A stretch of DNA of 64,000 nucleotides, taken from positions 57,439,501 through 57,503,500 of the forward strand of contig CM032232.1 of NCBI GenBank assembly GCA_019009955.1, in the 5' to 3' direction. Shown in pieces: positions 11,632 through 23,114 of this stretch. This DNA comes from Riptortus pedestris. Its lineage: Eukaryota; Arthropoda; Insecta; Hemiptera; Alydidae. The position numbers were made by a program, and so were the translations under genes. Every line of letters starts with the position of its first letter. The first letter of the stretch is position 1. Below the pieces are notes generated by a model that was not told where the DNA came from, made no database searches, and saw nothing but the letters and a program-made list of their open reading frames with translations.

Positions 11632-12110
11632 TTATTATGGGTCGGTTCGAGAAATCATATTTGCAAACATTGTTATTCTATACATTTCTTTTCTTTAACA
11701 CGAATATACAGCCGAGATTTTGGCATTTTTTACTGTTCGGTAACCCCCACCCACTCCTTCTAATTTAAGCCACTAAACATCTTATGCCCAGCTTGAATTA
11801 CAGGTGCCGTTAACTTAGGCCTCTTAATAGAGAAAAAAATGGAAACTGGTTTTGTCACATTATTATGAGTCGAATCAAAAAAATGTTATAAAAGCAATCT
11901 TGTTATACTAATTATATTTTACAATTGCTGTTCTGTACATTTCTTTTTCGTAATTCAAATATTAATCGTGTTATTTGAACTTTCTTGTTTCTAGCCTTCA
12001 ATAACCTCATTTATTATACTCTTCAGGGTTTTTGTTTGAAATTTAGAATATATGGCTAGATGGGACCACTGGTTTGTCATACCAGCAAGTGGGAAATCTT
12101 TTTAGTGAGG
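11632..12110 (+). mobile_element. Family A internal to right part
   Basis: It starts with 'ctccgttattatgggtcgg' and carries two successive blocks with 'ccccacccactcc' and 'cttgtttctagccttcaata'. It ends with a degenerate GTGGGAAATCTTTTTAG. The terminal hairpin is gone. Confidence 0.55.
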
Positions 12111-12289
12111 AAATTTTTTTGTATTTAAATCTGGTAGTTTTTCTTAGTTATATAAACTTGTTATATGTATTCATAACAATTCTTATACTCTCCCGGATTC
12201 ATTCCAAGGCACTTTTTATCCGTAGCGGGTATGATATAGGGATTTATTTCAGTTTTCTCTTGGAATTTCACTTGTTCCCCCTCGTACGA

Positions 12290-12780
12290 GGGGTCAGGTG
12301 AACATTTTTAAATTGGAGAGTCTGGAAGAAGACCAAGTTATTGAGTGAAACAAGCGTGGGTCGGTTAGGGCGCGGACCAGGTGCCCGGGTCGAAGGTCCA
12401 CAAAAAACTCCGATAGCCGCCACCAGCGTGGGAGGGGCTCCTAGGGTGAGGGGGGGGGTTGAGTTTTGCATAGAGGTCGCAGGCAATGAGAGCGAGAGAG
12501 AAAGAGAGAGAAGAGGGAGTAGAGACAGAAAAAAAGAGAAAAAATGGCCGCCGGGAACCGCATGCGTACTGGAGTCTTCCCCGGTGCGGCGCGCGACTTG
12601 TAAACAGTCTGCTGAGGATAGGTTGGGAACTCATCGACTCCGCGGACCTACTTAAAATTCGCTCAGCGTCCAACGAGTATCTTTTGCAATTTTACCTGCA
12701 GTTTCGCATCTCTTTGGCAAAGAGATGACGTCATGGTTTCCCGAGATTCCTCTCAAAATTCCCCAGCTGCAGAGAACGTA
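12290..12780. promoter_or_regulatory. GC-rich, CpG-rich island with a CRE palindrome (candidate promoter)
   Basis: This stretch of about 490 bp is strikingly GC- and CpG-rich against AT-rich flanks. It contains AAAAATGGCCGCC at about 12541-12553, similar to the YY1-type element found near many animal start sites, a purine-rich GAGAGA tract at 12488-12545, and a perfect TGACGTCA CRE palindrome at 12726-12733. All frames are broken or made of low-complexity translation, so I do not call a gene. On the minus strand an ATG in good context at about 12734 reads 13 codons to a possible CAG|GTAAAA donor. Transcription direction is unresolved. Confidence 0.35.
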
Positions 12781-13084
12781 TTCACCCAGGTCTAGGCTTG
12801 CAAAGTATCAATCTGTTGAACCCCATTGGTCTACTACTTATGGATAAAGAAGTCTTAAGTACTTAATAAAAACTATAGGAAGATTTCAACTCAAAACGCA
12901 CTCAGCCTAAAGTATCCATTCCATTAACAGACAACATACATAAGACTCACATGTTCACTTGCGAAAATATTGCAACTCTTGTAAATTTAACACATAAATA
13001 ATAAAGTACATAAGACTTAATTCCCATTCAAAACTAACAAAGTTTGGTAAAAAATTTATAAAAGAATACAAACTTATTATTTTA

Positions 13085-13306
13085 TGGGGCACAGGTTGGC
13101 TAAGTTTTGAGTTATGCTTTGTTCTTAAACTCACTTGGTAAACCTAGAGTTGTGAGTTCGATACTCACTTGAGCAATAGGAATTTATTTAGAGATGAACT
13201 CATTAAATAAAACACTTAGTCCCAGTTCGATTAGAAAAGGTTAACCTGTAGACAATCCGTACCAATTAGCCTTAGAAGCACAAAGAGGACGTTAATAAAT
13301 AACTTA
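13085..13306 (+). repeat. tRNA-derived SINE, nearly full length
   Basis: The head GGGGCACAGGTTGGCTAAG is followed by B-box GAGTTCGATACTC, body 'aataggaatttattta', 'ttagtccca' and the family end 'gacgttaataaataa'. The copy is diverged. Confidence 0.75.
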
Positions 13307-13377
13307 AACTATTATTATAAGATTGAAACTCGTCATTTAATCTGTCTGAAAGATTACTGCCAATGTTTTTTACTTCC

Positions 13378-13653
13378 TTCCAGGAAGTAAAGGCGTATTG
13401 TATTCGCGAAATTTTCAGCTTTCAAGACAATTATCAGTTTTGATTCTCCGTGACACCCATTTTGACAAGTTACGGCGTGGCGTCCGTACGTACGTACGCA
13501 TCTTGCATAACTAAAAAACGGCTAACCTTAGAATATAGAAATTGTCATTTTTGAGTCTATTTTTGGACATTGATCTGAATTGGGCCAAACGAGGATGGCT
13601 CTCTGTACGTATTAGAGATACAACAAATTTGTACAGAACCTTTTTTGTTTATC

Positions 13654-13730
<77 letters not shown>

Positions 13731-13805
13731 TCCATGACATTGTTCGAACCAACTCATTGGAATGGGGATAGCGCATATCACTCTTCAATGAATTAATTTT
13801 AAATA
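13378..13805 (+). repeat. Dispersed repeat family C, longest copy, with (TA)n
   Basis: It runs from 'ccaggaagtaaaggcg' through 'cttgcataactaaaaaacgg', a 69-bp (TA)n tract at 13657-13725, to 'ttggaatggggatagc' and 'gaattaattttaaat'. It combines parts seen separately at 7915-8127 and 1720-1925. Both-strand Ile-Tyr open frames over the TA tract are spurious. Confidence 0.65.
13657..13725. repeat. (TA)n microsatellite
   Basis: Uninterrupted TA run inside the family C copy. Confidence 0.95.
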
Positions 13806-14031
13806 AGTGCACCAACCATCAGCATGGAAGTCATCTGGTGCCCACTTCAGATCCTTTATTCTGCCAGTCATTCTGCTAACATCCTAATGGTATTTCAGCT
13901 AAAAATCGTTTCCGAAACTTTGGTAGGAAACATTGTCAATACCACATGGACCTCGATATTTCTCACATTGGTCGTGGATAACAAGATTTAAAATATTTCT
14001 AATTTTGAATTCATAAGGACAAGTCGTCACG

Positions 14032-14215
14032 GGGGGTATGAGCCTAGTAAACCTAGAGTCGTAGGCTCGATACCCACCAGGGCAATAATTATTTATTTAG
14101 TGACGACTTCATTAAATAAAAACCTTAGCCCCACCCCAGCTAGTAATTGTTGGTAACCTGTAGTTAACACGTCACAGTCAGTCTTAGTAGCATAATGTGG
14201 GCGTTTATAAATAAA
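14032..14215 (+). repeat. tRNA-derived SINE, 5'-truncated
   Basis: It holds B-box-like TAGGCTCGATACCC, 'cagggcaat', 'gacgacttcattaaat', 'cttagccccacccc', 'ggtaacctgtag' and the end 'ggcgtttataaataa'. Confidence 0.75.
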
Positions 14216-14689
14216 TGTACATCTAAAATAGAGTCAGTGAAATTGACAATTTTTGTTGGGTTGGCTAAGTTAGATTTGTAGGCAATGGAAAAATAGGTCA
14301 AATCCTATTCAGTTTTTTCAAAATTTAAATTAATTCGTTCCCTAAATTATTGGTTGTCAATGGTTGATTATTAAAAACGTATTGTTTTAAAAGAAATCAA
14401 TTCCAAACATAGAACGAGAAGTGGTTTTACAGAAGCTAAAGATGATGGAATTAAATGTTTGACTTTAATAAAGACAGTTTACAAAATGGGCTATTTTAAT
14501 AAACGTACTCACTTTGACGTATTGATACCCCTTTGAAAGCAGCCATCCACAGTATTTTCTCTATCGTCAAACAAAGTCAATTAGCAATTCCGCGGGTGTC
14601 AAAAGTTGTAGCCCATCAGATATGACAGACATTTATAACTGACTTCCATTATTCTTTATTACAGCGTCTCTGTCTAAATTCTCACTTAC

Positions 14690-14780
14690 AACATCCCAGT
14701 GGGGCAGGACTAAAGAATAGATAAAAGTTGTAGCCTGCGTACTCAAACTGGCTAATGCTTATTTTGGCTTTGGCAGACAA
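14690..14780 (+). repeat. Family D fragment
   Basis: It shares 'taaaagttgtagcctgcgta' and 'ctcaaactggctaatg' with 28860-28925. No function is evident. Confidence 0.45.
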
Positions 14781-15269
14781 CGGGCTAAGGACGAACGGCA
14801 GAATTGTATAATAAAATATAAAGATAGACAGAATAAAATTACAATTATAAAAATAATTAACAAATAAAAATATAACATTAATAAAAAAATTAATGAGAAT
14901 TTGTATGTATATATATATATATATATAATTCATCTCAAAAACTTATCGTTGCCATGGAAACTGAAGAGCAACAGTCAATTTTTTTTTTCCAGAAAGAATT
15001 AAACACACTCATATTTTTCCCTAGCGAAACCCAAGGGATTTTTGTTCAGAGTGATAAACTGGACATTCAAGTCCCTTTAACCAAAGGTTGACACACAGTT
15101 CATCTTGCCTCAGACTACCTGTGGACAGGATCTAAAAGAGTCATAATCCTAATATATAACACACATCCTACCTCCGCGCGTACTTGCAAATTTGACTGGA
15201 CACATTTTTAGATTTAGGGAAATCAGCTATTGAGGTTGTCATTTCGGGGCTTTCGAACCATTTCCTCAA

Positions 15270-15272
<3 letters not shown>

Positions 15273-15324
<52 letters not shown>

Positions 15325-15350
15325 TCTCTCTCTATCTATCTCTCTCTCTA
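15273..15350. repeat. (CT)n microsatellite
   Basis: CT run with sparse interruptions, followed by short TA and CA runs up to about 15390. The Leu/Ser open frame across it is spurious. Confidence 0.95.
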
Positions 15351-15399
15351 TTATATGTATATATATATATACACACACACACACACTCTTGTCTGTTCC

Positions 15400-16477
15400 G
15401 CTCTATTTGTCCCAATTTTTTTTTATCGTTATCTGACTCTACATAAAAAGATTCCATGTAAAACGTAGGTCAAGTTCGTTAACGGCTGAAATCAGACAGC
15501 AAGGAGGAGGGGCTTAGAGCGGTAGAAAATTGATAATTCGAAATATCCCATTTACTACCAGTCTGGTCGAAAAATCGTTTATTTACGATTTATATCGTTT
15601 TAAATATGTTATATTGAATTAGTTGCCAAATGTAAGTCTGGACAAATCGGAATTTCAGAATTATGAAGAGAGGGGAAGCCACAGTTGAAACATTTGGAAG
15701 GAACGGAACTCTGTTGTTGTATGTTTTATTTAGAGGTTATTGAAAAGAATAAGGTTTACCAGCATATATAGTGTTTTACCGTTTCATTCTGCATTGAACT
15801 CCAAGGACAATATTTAAAATGCCATCCCTCCATTGCTGTATTATTTATTACAGACATTAACCCTAACGAGTAAGGGTGACTCAAAAATTTGTAATAATAA
15901 TAGAAATATGCCAGGAGGACGACTTGCAGATGCTAGGTTGCAATCAGAGAAATCAGCCTGAGAACCGGGTGGAATCGAATAGTAATACAGAAAGATTGTA
16001 GTGCCCATTGAATAATTATTTAAATTATTCATCTTTCATTGTATCCCTATAAAAATAAATTACCTCTCGATTGTTCTCCAAGCTTAATTATATAAAAGCT
16101 GTTTACAGTTCTGAATAGTACAAGTAATATCAGATTAGTTTGATAGGTTGCAAGCGTACTAATTGTATTATGTAAGCCATTGGCTGTTATAGTATAAGAA
16201 ATTATATTTAATTACAGAATACAATAATTCGAAGTATATTAACACATAACTACTTTAAGGTAAATAAACAGTAAAAATTCCTCCAACAAATATATAGTAA
16301 TTCAAATATTTTAATTAGTATATAAGAAATCGATAAAACAAAAGTAAATGCTAAACAATCCTTCAAAAGAAAAAGGAACATTTTAAATAAGAAGCATATA
16401 AGCATAGAATCCTAAAAAATTTTTGGTGTCATACTTAAGGAGTGTACTGGTTTCCTAGAGCGAATGTTAGAACCTCC
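15400..16477. other. No recognisable feature
   Basis: A weak family A-like trace occurs around 15480-15700 (C/G-rich 'ggaggaggggcttagagc' followed by 'cgaaatatccc'). Otherwise this is AT-rich sequence without coding signs. Confidence 0.4.
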
Positions 16478-16865
16478 TAATAGATTAGAAGCATTAGACA
16501 TGTGGATATGAAGCAGAACCACCAAACAAATTAGACATAATAAAAATCCAACGTGGAAATTCTAAATGAACTATGTGAGAGTGAGATAGGAGTAAAAAGG
16601 AGGGTGAAACGTCTTGAGCATATCATAAGGCTCAACTATTTTATCACAAATATATTTGAAGGGTAAGGCCTTTGGGCATCGGGGAAGAGCGAGGCCTAGA
16701 AAATCCTATTTTGATAAACAAAAAACACCTTATAGATTTGGGTAGGTATAGTAAAATGAAAATAAGTGCTTCGGAAACAATACAATGGCTGCATCTACAA
16801 GACGTATCCTTTAGATCTAGATGCAATTTTAAAGAAATCATGGCTTTATGAATTATTTGCTTATT
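16478..16865 (+). pseudogene. Non-LTR reverse transcriptase C-terminal relic
   Basis: Conceptual plus-strand translation shows EALDMWI near 16484, resembling the 'EMWxYRR' motif near the C-terminus of non-LTR retrotransposon reverse transcriptases. With frame changes it then shows VKRLEHIIR, NYFITNIFEG and a basic 'RPRKSYF'-like segment. Stops and frameshifts run throughout, so it is dead. The same DNA, better preserved, occurs on the minus strand at 24014-24300 and in part at 52088-52250. No polymerase core remains. The exact clade cannot be told from this tail. Confidence 0.6.
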
Positions 16866-16887
16866 GCTAATGTACAATGAATAAAGT

Positions 16888-17354
16888 AAGGCTTTACTGA
16901 AGGCTGAAATAAAATGCAAACGTCTAGGTTAATATTCAAGATAGAGAAAAATTGTAGAGCAACATTTAGATATAATTTAACTTGCAACTAGATTGGTCCT
17001 ATGCCATTTTTCGTTGCAACTCATAGTAACATAGTTATTTTGAATGTGTCGATTTTCTCCTCTTAGACCTCCCCCCCCTTCATCCCCCCTGTTCAATTTC
17101 ATGTATTAACGAGCTGAATCTTTAGTTTGACATGAAATTGAATTAATGAATTTACATGAAATGGTTGGTAACGATCAAAGAAAAATGCCACCGCTAGAAG
17201 CGATAACAGACACGCGTATGTACGTACATACATTTACATACAATTTTGAACGAACCTTATTTTCGTCATCTCCTGGGTTGGATATGTGGACATTTAAGGA
17301 AATATTTCGACTTCGGGTCACGAGTAGAACCTCCATAGCTGATTTTCCTTAAGT
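16888..17354 (-). mobile_element. Family A left and middle part
   Basis: It reads 'actgaaggctgaaa', 'aggttaatattcaagataga', a C-rich block, then 'ttcgtcatctcctgggt' and left-end motif 'agctgattttccttaag'. The right terminus is missing. Confidence 0.65.
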
Positions 17355-17359
17355 ATCAT

Positions 17360-20300
17360 TAATGCATTATTGTCAATCATATATGTATTACATAAGTTTA
17401 GTTTTAAATATATGTATAATTGCAGTATATCCACGGAAACACACACACACGAATTCATTCTAAAAATTTATTTTTGAAAATTATGAAATAAAATAAAGAC
17501 TACTTTCCTTTAATGACAGGCTATCCAACACATTTGGCTTCAAAAAGAAAGAAAGTGTATTTTAAAAAAATATTTAAATAAAGCAATGCTATGGATTATA
17601 TCGAAGACAAGACCACTAATGACTGTCCTGGTTTCCTCTCTCTAATTATATATTTTAATTCATTAATATGGTTTTGCAGTGTATATAAGAGTTTAGATAA
17701 AGTGTCTCAAAGTGTACGGCTCAATGAATGCAGAGCACCAGGGCACAATGTCAACCGCGTAACCACGCAGTCTACAAAGAAGCAGACACAACATTTTCTG
17801 CTTCTTTAATTAGAATGACATTGAAAACCAAACAAAAAAAAAGAATGTTAAAATTACAAACAACTTTTTTTTCTGAGCTTTCTTTGTGTTTTCATATTTA
17901 AACCGAATCTATTTATTTGCATTCTTCAATTTGTGGTGAAGTGATCGATTGCCTGATAGTCTCTGATAAAAGATAAAGCGAGAGACATTGCTATCTTATT
18001 GAGAAGCGAGCTTATCAATGAAATCCTTATATCTCAAAGTTAACGTCATATATCTAACACAAAATGGATTATTCAAAATCTCCGTTGAATACATTTACAG
18101 GACATAATTAACACTTCCGACCGAGACAAAAATCACTGTTTTATGGGCAAGATGTGGCTTTTTATTACCATTTGAAACTGGAATTTAGGCTAAACTTGGT
18201 GTTTAAAATGTCCAAACTAAAAATTAGATATTTGATTAACATATAACTAACATTTACTGTTAATACTGCAAGCAGAAAAATTCGAAAAGGAGGGGTTGTT
18301 CTTGCCTGTATTCGAATTGTACACACCAAATTAATCCACAGTTATTTATTTAAAGGCCTCCTCTTCCACCAACTTGCGATTGCTGTAATGTTTACCTTAC
18401 TGTCTTACATCTTCTTCTAAGTCGTGAAAAATTTGCTAGACCAAGAAAACCGTTGGTCCAGGAATCAATGAAGATGACATTAAACTGCTTATGGCTTTCT
18501 TAATGGAAACTCATTTGCTCTAGGAAATATAGATCCGGCTACTGCTAATGTCAATAATAGATGTGGTATAATATAACAAATAAATGACTTTTTAATCGCG
18601 TTGTTTAAATATATAACATATGGAATTAATTATTGAAATCATTTTTTTCCCCCTATCAGACCAATCTTGGGAGGGGGTGTACTCATCATTCTCATGTAGA
18701 TTCTTTGAGTATAACAATATGTTAATATAATGCTATAAAATATATGTCGGCTTATTTTATAGCTCATCTACTCCATGTTTAAAAAAAGTAAACTCACCAG
18801 TCTTTTTTAATACCTACAATATTTTCATTTAAATGTATTTTTATTAATAATTTTTGTTATCATAAATGTTTGACCTACTCTTCATAGAATTCTATCATAG
18901 AATTTTCGAAAAATTTCAATAAATTCAAATTTTCTTTTGGTTTATAGGTGTTAAAACTAAAGAAGAGTAATGGAAATAGTTTACCCTGCTAATATACAGA
19001 GATTAAAAATTCCTTTACACTTTATTTAAATTTACTTTCTTTAATTAATCCAAAATGGGTTATCTTTACAATTTTATGGCAAAACATATTTTACTTAAAA
19101 TTTTGTGTTATATTAAGACTAATTTTTATTTTTTATAACTAAAACTATTAAATCATTCGGTTTCGTGAAATATATATAGAAAAATAAATTCTCAAAATTA
19201 TTTTCATAAACTTTGAGCGTTGAAAAAGTGAGGTATGAAAATGTATTTCTCGATCAGATTAACAATAAATAAAATGTATGATCTAAAATTATATAAAAAA
19301 AAAAAAAAAAACAGAAAACCTATTTTGCTGTTTTAATTAAATGACCAAGGAATCAGGTTAGCTATATGTGTTACTTGCCCACCCTGGCAAGAAAAGGATG
19401 GCAACCTCATGATAATAAGTTTCCATTAGAATCGAAATTCATTAATACAGAAAACACACAAAATTGTTACTAATTGTTAATAACACGATTCCAATTCTAA
19501 GTAAATTTGTGATGGGGCACATAAACGAAATAAAAAAATTACGAAATATGCTAATCTTGTAATTATGTCAAAAACAAACAATTTTTAATATACGGAATTT
19601 GTATTACTAATTTTAATACTTATCACCAATCATTAATCATAATCACAGGTAATAATTCAAGTTGAATTGAACAGACGTCAAAAAGTTAGATGATAAATTT
19701 ATACTTTGGGAATGCAGGATGGTATAAAATAATAAATGTTCCTTATTAATAACTGTGAGAAGAATAGTTTTAATGAATGAGAGCGAATACTAAGAGTTAA
19801 GTTGTTCTGAAAGTAAGATTCATTGAGTGTTATGGAAATAAGTTGTGCTTTGGCGATTAAACGAAGAAGCCCGCCAGTTGACTTGCGTAGGCAGCGAAAA
19901 GGCGGTTAGGCGAGTCGAGAGTGAATTTGAATAATGCCTGCTCCCTTCAGATAATCTTCGGCCAATCCAACTCCACGTTTCCTGTCTCTTATTTCAACAA
20001 TTAATTACATATTATTCAGGTATTTTAAATATATTTTGATCTTAAGCAGAGCTGTTGTCAATTAGAACAATTAAAGAAACTGAAGAGACATTTTTACATT
20101 TGATATTCATTTGTGTAAAATGTTAATGTTTTAATCACTAAACAGCCAAACGGTGTGTATAAATATTCTCGACTAAATGTTATGGACTAAACAAATATTA
20201 TGGTGGTTTTCTTTTTGGTTTTTGTTAAAAAGGGAATGAGAGTAACAATTAAAAAAAAAAAAAGAAGTAAAATTTAACCCGGCTAAATTGGCTGCATGTA

Positions 20301-20560
20301 ACCTGAATCATTTGTATATATCAAGATAAGGAGGCATTGAATAAACAGACTCTTGATACGAGACAAACGATAACATACTTTCAACATCGCATAACTCAAA
20401 GAGTTAACGTGAATGGAATTACGAATCTTTTTGGATTTTGTCAGTTATTTTTTTTCAAAAAAATTCTAAAGTTACGATTTTTTTAAAATATTAATTGCAG
20501 AAAGCGAAATTATAAGGAAGTATTAAAATTGGAAAGGGAAATCGAAAAACATATTAAGTT
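17360..20560. other. Long stretch without a recognised gene or repeat
   Basis: Mostly AT-rich. A GC-richer island lies at about 19855-19975. Short frames such as 17591-17809 contain an AG acceptor-like 'ggttttgcag' at 17682 but show no family resemblance. Confidence 0.45.
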
Positions 20561-20599
20561 ACCGGTTAGTCTATTCAAACTTCAAAGTGTTACCTTCTG

Positions 20600-20860
20600 C
20601 CTGTCACATGTTCCCCAGTGGCTAGGAAGGTTTGTTTAGTGTCACGAGATCAGATGACATCGTTGCTTTTAGTTGTCATCTGCTTTATCAGAGTGTATGG
20701 ACAGGTTCTGCTTTTTCTCTGTCTTCCTTTAAAATGTTTAAGTTCTTTCAGAGCACTAACACACAGACAACAGCGGAGCCGACGTCTACCGGTGTAACAC
20801 ACTGGACGAGAGAAGACACGCAACTGTTACGCAGGCGGATATAAATTCTAAGATGAGAGT
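20600..20860. other. GC-richer segment open on both strands, unresolved
   Basis: The plus strand is open for 70 codons (20632-20844). The minus strand is open for about 50 codons after an acceptor-like TTCTCTCGTCCAG. That minus frame is in phase with the candidate exon at 21065-21233, which would make it a possible second exon. The translated sequence resembles nothing I know, and no choice between strands is possible by eye. Confidence 0.2.
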
Positions 20861-21064
20861 TCAACAAAACGACAAACAAATTGTTTTTCCTTTTAAAAAT
20901 AAATAAATAAAAGAAATAGTATGCGTAGTGGGATTAAAAAAAATATGAGAGAGGAGAAAACGAAAATGAAGAAAGTCGATTTAAGGAGGGAAAGAATAAA
21001 AAAGAGTAAAATAAAATAAAAAAAATGAGGGTAAAAATAAAAGTGTTTGTATGTTAGTAATTAC

Positions 21065-21233
21065 CTAGTTTGATATCCATGTTGCCCGATAGGAGGTCTG
21101 TGGGGGACTGGGCCGTACGCCGGCTGGTTCCCCCCACCACAATCGATATACCCCCCCTCCCCCACCCATCCCCCTCAGAGCCGAGTTGGGCCGAAGCTAT
21201 TGCCTGCCGATCGGCTATCTTCGGCTCCGACAT
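21065..21233 (-). CDS. Candidate first coding exon in a GC-rich island
   Basis: On the minus strand an ATG at 21233-21231 opens 56 codons. They begin MSEPKIADRQ and end with LLSGNMDIKL plus one base, directly followed by a splice-donor-like G|GTAATT (donor GT at 21064-21063). A second in-frame ATG (MDIKL) lies in a strong context, CAACATGG. Upstream on the same strand are a purine-rich GAGAGAGACAGAG leader and a TATA-like CTATATAAT at 21294-21286. The translation has no stop, is not low-complexity apart from a glycine-rich centre, and ends exactly at the donor. Against it, the plus strand is also open across the island, no homologous domain is recognised, and no clear downstream exon is proven. 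I do not recognise the protein. Confidence 0.3.
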
Positions 21234-21285
21234 CTCCCTCTCACTCTGTCTCTCTCAAGGACTCGGACGGTCTCCCCGATTCACC

Positions 21286-21294
21286 ATTATATAG
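21286..21294 (-). promoter_or_regulatory. TATA-like box upstream of the candidate exon
   Basis: CTATATAAT on the minus strand lies about 53 bp upstream of the candidate ATG and at the edge of the GC-rich island. This is a motif match only. Confidence 0.25.
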
Positions 21295-21433
21295 TTGTGT
21301 TTACTCGCTACTTCCCCGACCAGCAAAGATAACCAACCCAGTTCACTTGATCCAATCGAAAGGGCTGATGAATTATGCATTAACCAATGATTTTTATTAG
21401 CCAGGAATGTCTGAATGAAAAAAGAGTAATAAG

Positions 21434-21786
21434 TCGGTAGCGCAGGGGCTGGGTAAACAAAGCGGATTTAACATGTTGGATGAAATACTGGTGATCTCAT
21501 GTATTTTCTATATCTAAATGTAACTAAAAAATTCGGAAAAAAAGAAAGTAAGAACAACTCGCTTAATATTTGAGTTACGAAAAAATGCATTTGTAGTAAC
21601 AATTGTAGATCATCAATAGTTTCTATAAGATTTTTTGGCCCAACTCATGATAGAATAAATATTATGATTATTTCGAATTTTCGAATGAATGAATATTTGA
21701 AGAAATTTTTCGAAATTGGATCATTAGTACAACTTTTATGGCTGATTTCTATGAAGGGATATCCGCTATAAAATTCAATACATCCA
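21434..21786 (-). mobile_element. Family A right part
   Basis: It begins GGTAGCGCAGGGGCTGGG, then TAAACAAAGCGGATTT, and continues through 'actcgcttaatatttgagtt' and 'gatcatcaatagtttc'. It ends where an oppositely oriented full copy starts. Confidence 0.65.
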
Positions 21787-21929
21787 TTTTATCAGATTTT
21801 CCTTAAGGGAAATCAGCTATTGAGATCGTACTCATGACGCGATTTTCGAAAAACTCCTTCAAATGTCTATCATACCCACGAGATGACGAAAATGAGGTCC
21901 GTTCAAAATTATATATATATGTATGTATG

Positions 21930-22002
<73 letters not shown>

Positions 22003-22855
22003 GTGTGAGTGTGTGTGTCTGCTAACGCTCTACTGGTTCTCAATTTTTGTTTTTGAGTTACCAAAATCTGTATTTAATCATTTTATGAAAAAGAAAGATC
22101 AAGTTCGTTAATGGCTGAAATCGGAACAGTGGGAGGGGAGGTTTAGAAGGGAGCATTTCCGAAAATTCGAAAACTCCGTTACTATACGTCGCATGGAAAA
22201 ATTGTTTCGAACCAGTCTTATTGCAAATTAAATGTTCTTTTAATATTGCTATACACATGTATTCTCTACTTTGAATATTAATTGAGGTATTTGCATTTTT
22301 CAGCCTTCAGCAAACCCCTACTCCTACTGACGTTACATAAACAATGCACTGTTATATAATAGACCATTTTATTTGAAGCGTAAATACCAAATATTGTTTT
22401 CTAGAGACTTTTATTATACGAGATACATGCAAATATGTTCTGTTGATCCCCCTCTCACCTGCCTTAAGTTTTTGGATTACTAAAATTTTAGTGCTTGAGA
22501 CAAAAATTATTCTGGTTCATTATAAATTAAAGTAGTAGATATAGTAAAACGTCTTCAATAAAATTATTATGTTATATTCAGATATATTTTAGTAATTGTT
22601 TTTTCTTTCCAGTGTAGAATATTTCCATCTATCTGATAAGCCCTTAGAGGTTGGTTAACCTGTTTTTCTATTCAGACGCTTTCCGTTTGGAGGTTATTAC
22701 AATTGACTGAAAGATTTCTCATTACCGTTCGCATTTATACACTTAATACTTGCGGTGTTATAAAGTGTTTGTTACCTGTGTGCAGATTTATGTTTTGTAG
22801 AACTTCACGTGGGAAATCTGCTTAGTTTAAGCAGCCGTTGCGTGACGGACTTTTT
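21787..22855 (+). mobile_element. Family A (HINE-like), full-length long form
   Basis: The left end is TTTTATCAGATTTTCC with palindromic CCTTAAGGGAAATC, then 'gagatcgtactcatgacgcg' and 'gatgacgaaaatgaggtccg'. A TA/GTAT microsatellite lies at 21909-21994. The body includes 'gttcgttaatggctgaaatc', 'cagccttcagcaaacccc' and a 3' block shared with 38360-38556. The right end is ACGTGGGAAATCTGCTTAG, AGCAGCCGTTGCGTGACGG and ACTTTTT. Length is about 1.07 kb with no coding capacity, so it is non-autonomous. Confidence 0.75.
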
Positions 22856-22894
22856 CACCCCCGGCTGCTTGGTCGAGACTACACGACTCTAACC

Positions 22895-22965
22895 AGCAGG
22901 CACTGATGATGGAACTTGGTATTTGTAAGTGCTTTCTGCATATTAAATTACTTGTAGGGGACAAA
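22895..22965 (+). repeat. Family D copy with a degenerate hammerhead-like motif
   Basis: AGCAGGCACTGATGATGGAA begins at 22896 and continues to 'cttgtagggga'. The GAAA of related copies is replaced by GTAA here. Related copies are at 30437 (plus) and 29042 (minus). Confidence 0.55.
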
Positions 22966-23029
22966 GATTTTTATTTGCCCTGATTAATTGGGTTCTCTTC
23001 AGTCCAGCTTCACTGTAGAAACAACCATT

Positions 23030-23112
23030 TTTTTTTGTCATTTTAAGTTCTATGATTAGAACGGATATATCGTACCCTTTCAAATGAACTCATTTTAAAA
23101 GAAGTGCATGAA
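23030..23112 (+). repeat. Family C 3' fragment
   Basis: It shares 'agaacggatat..tcgtaccc' and 'gaactcattttaaaag' with 1860-1920 and 13745-13805. Confidence 0.4.
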
Positions 23113-23114
23113 AA

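Noticed and set aside
12365..12673. 102-codon minus-strand frame in the GC-rich island
   Set aside because: It is open because of GC content. It contains Ser/Leu/Phe runs from the GA tract, overlaps frames on the other strand, and has no ATG start.
13542..13815. Open frames on both strands with long Ile-Tyr runs
   Set aside because: They translate the (TA)n tract. The same applies to the frames near 21834-22111, 29081-29299, 39382-39770 and 41230-41584.
15230..15436. Ser/Leu repeat frame
   Set aside because: Translation of the (CT)n microsatellite.
19855..19975. GC-richer patch as an exon
   Set aside because: Frames on both strands are short and broken, with no convincing splice sites or start.
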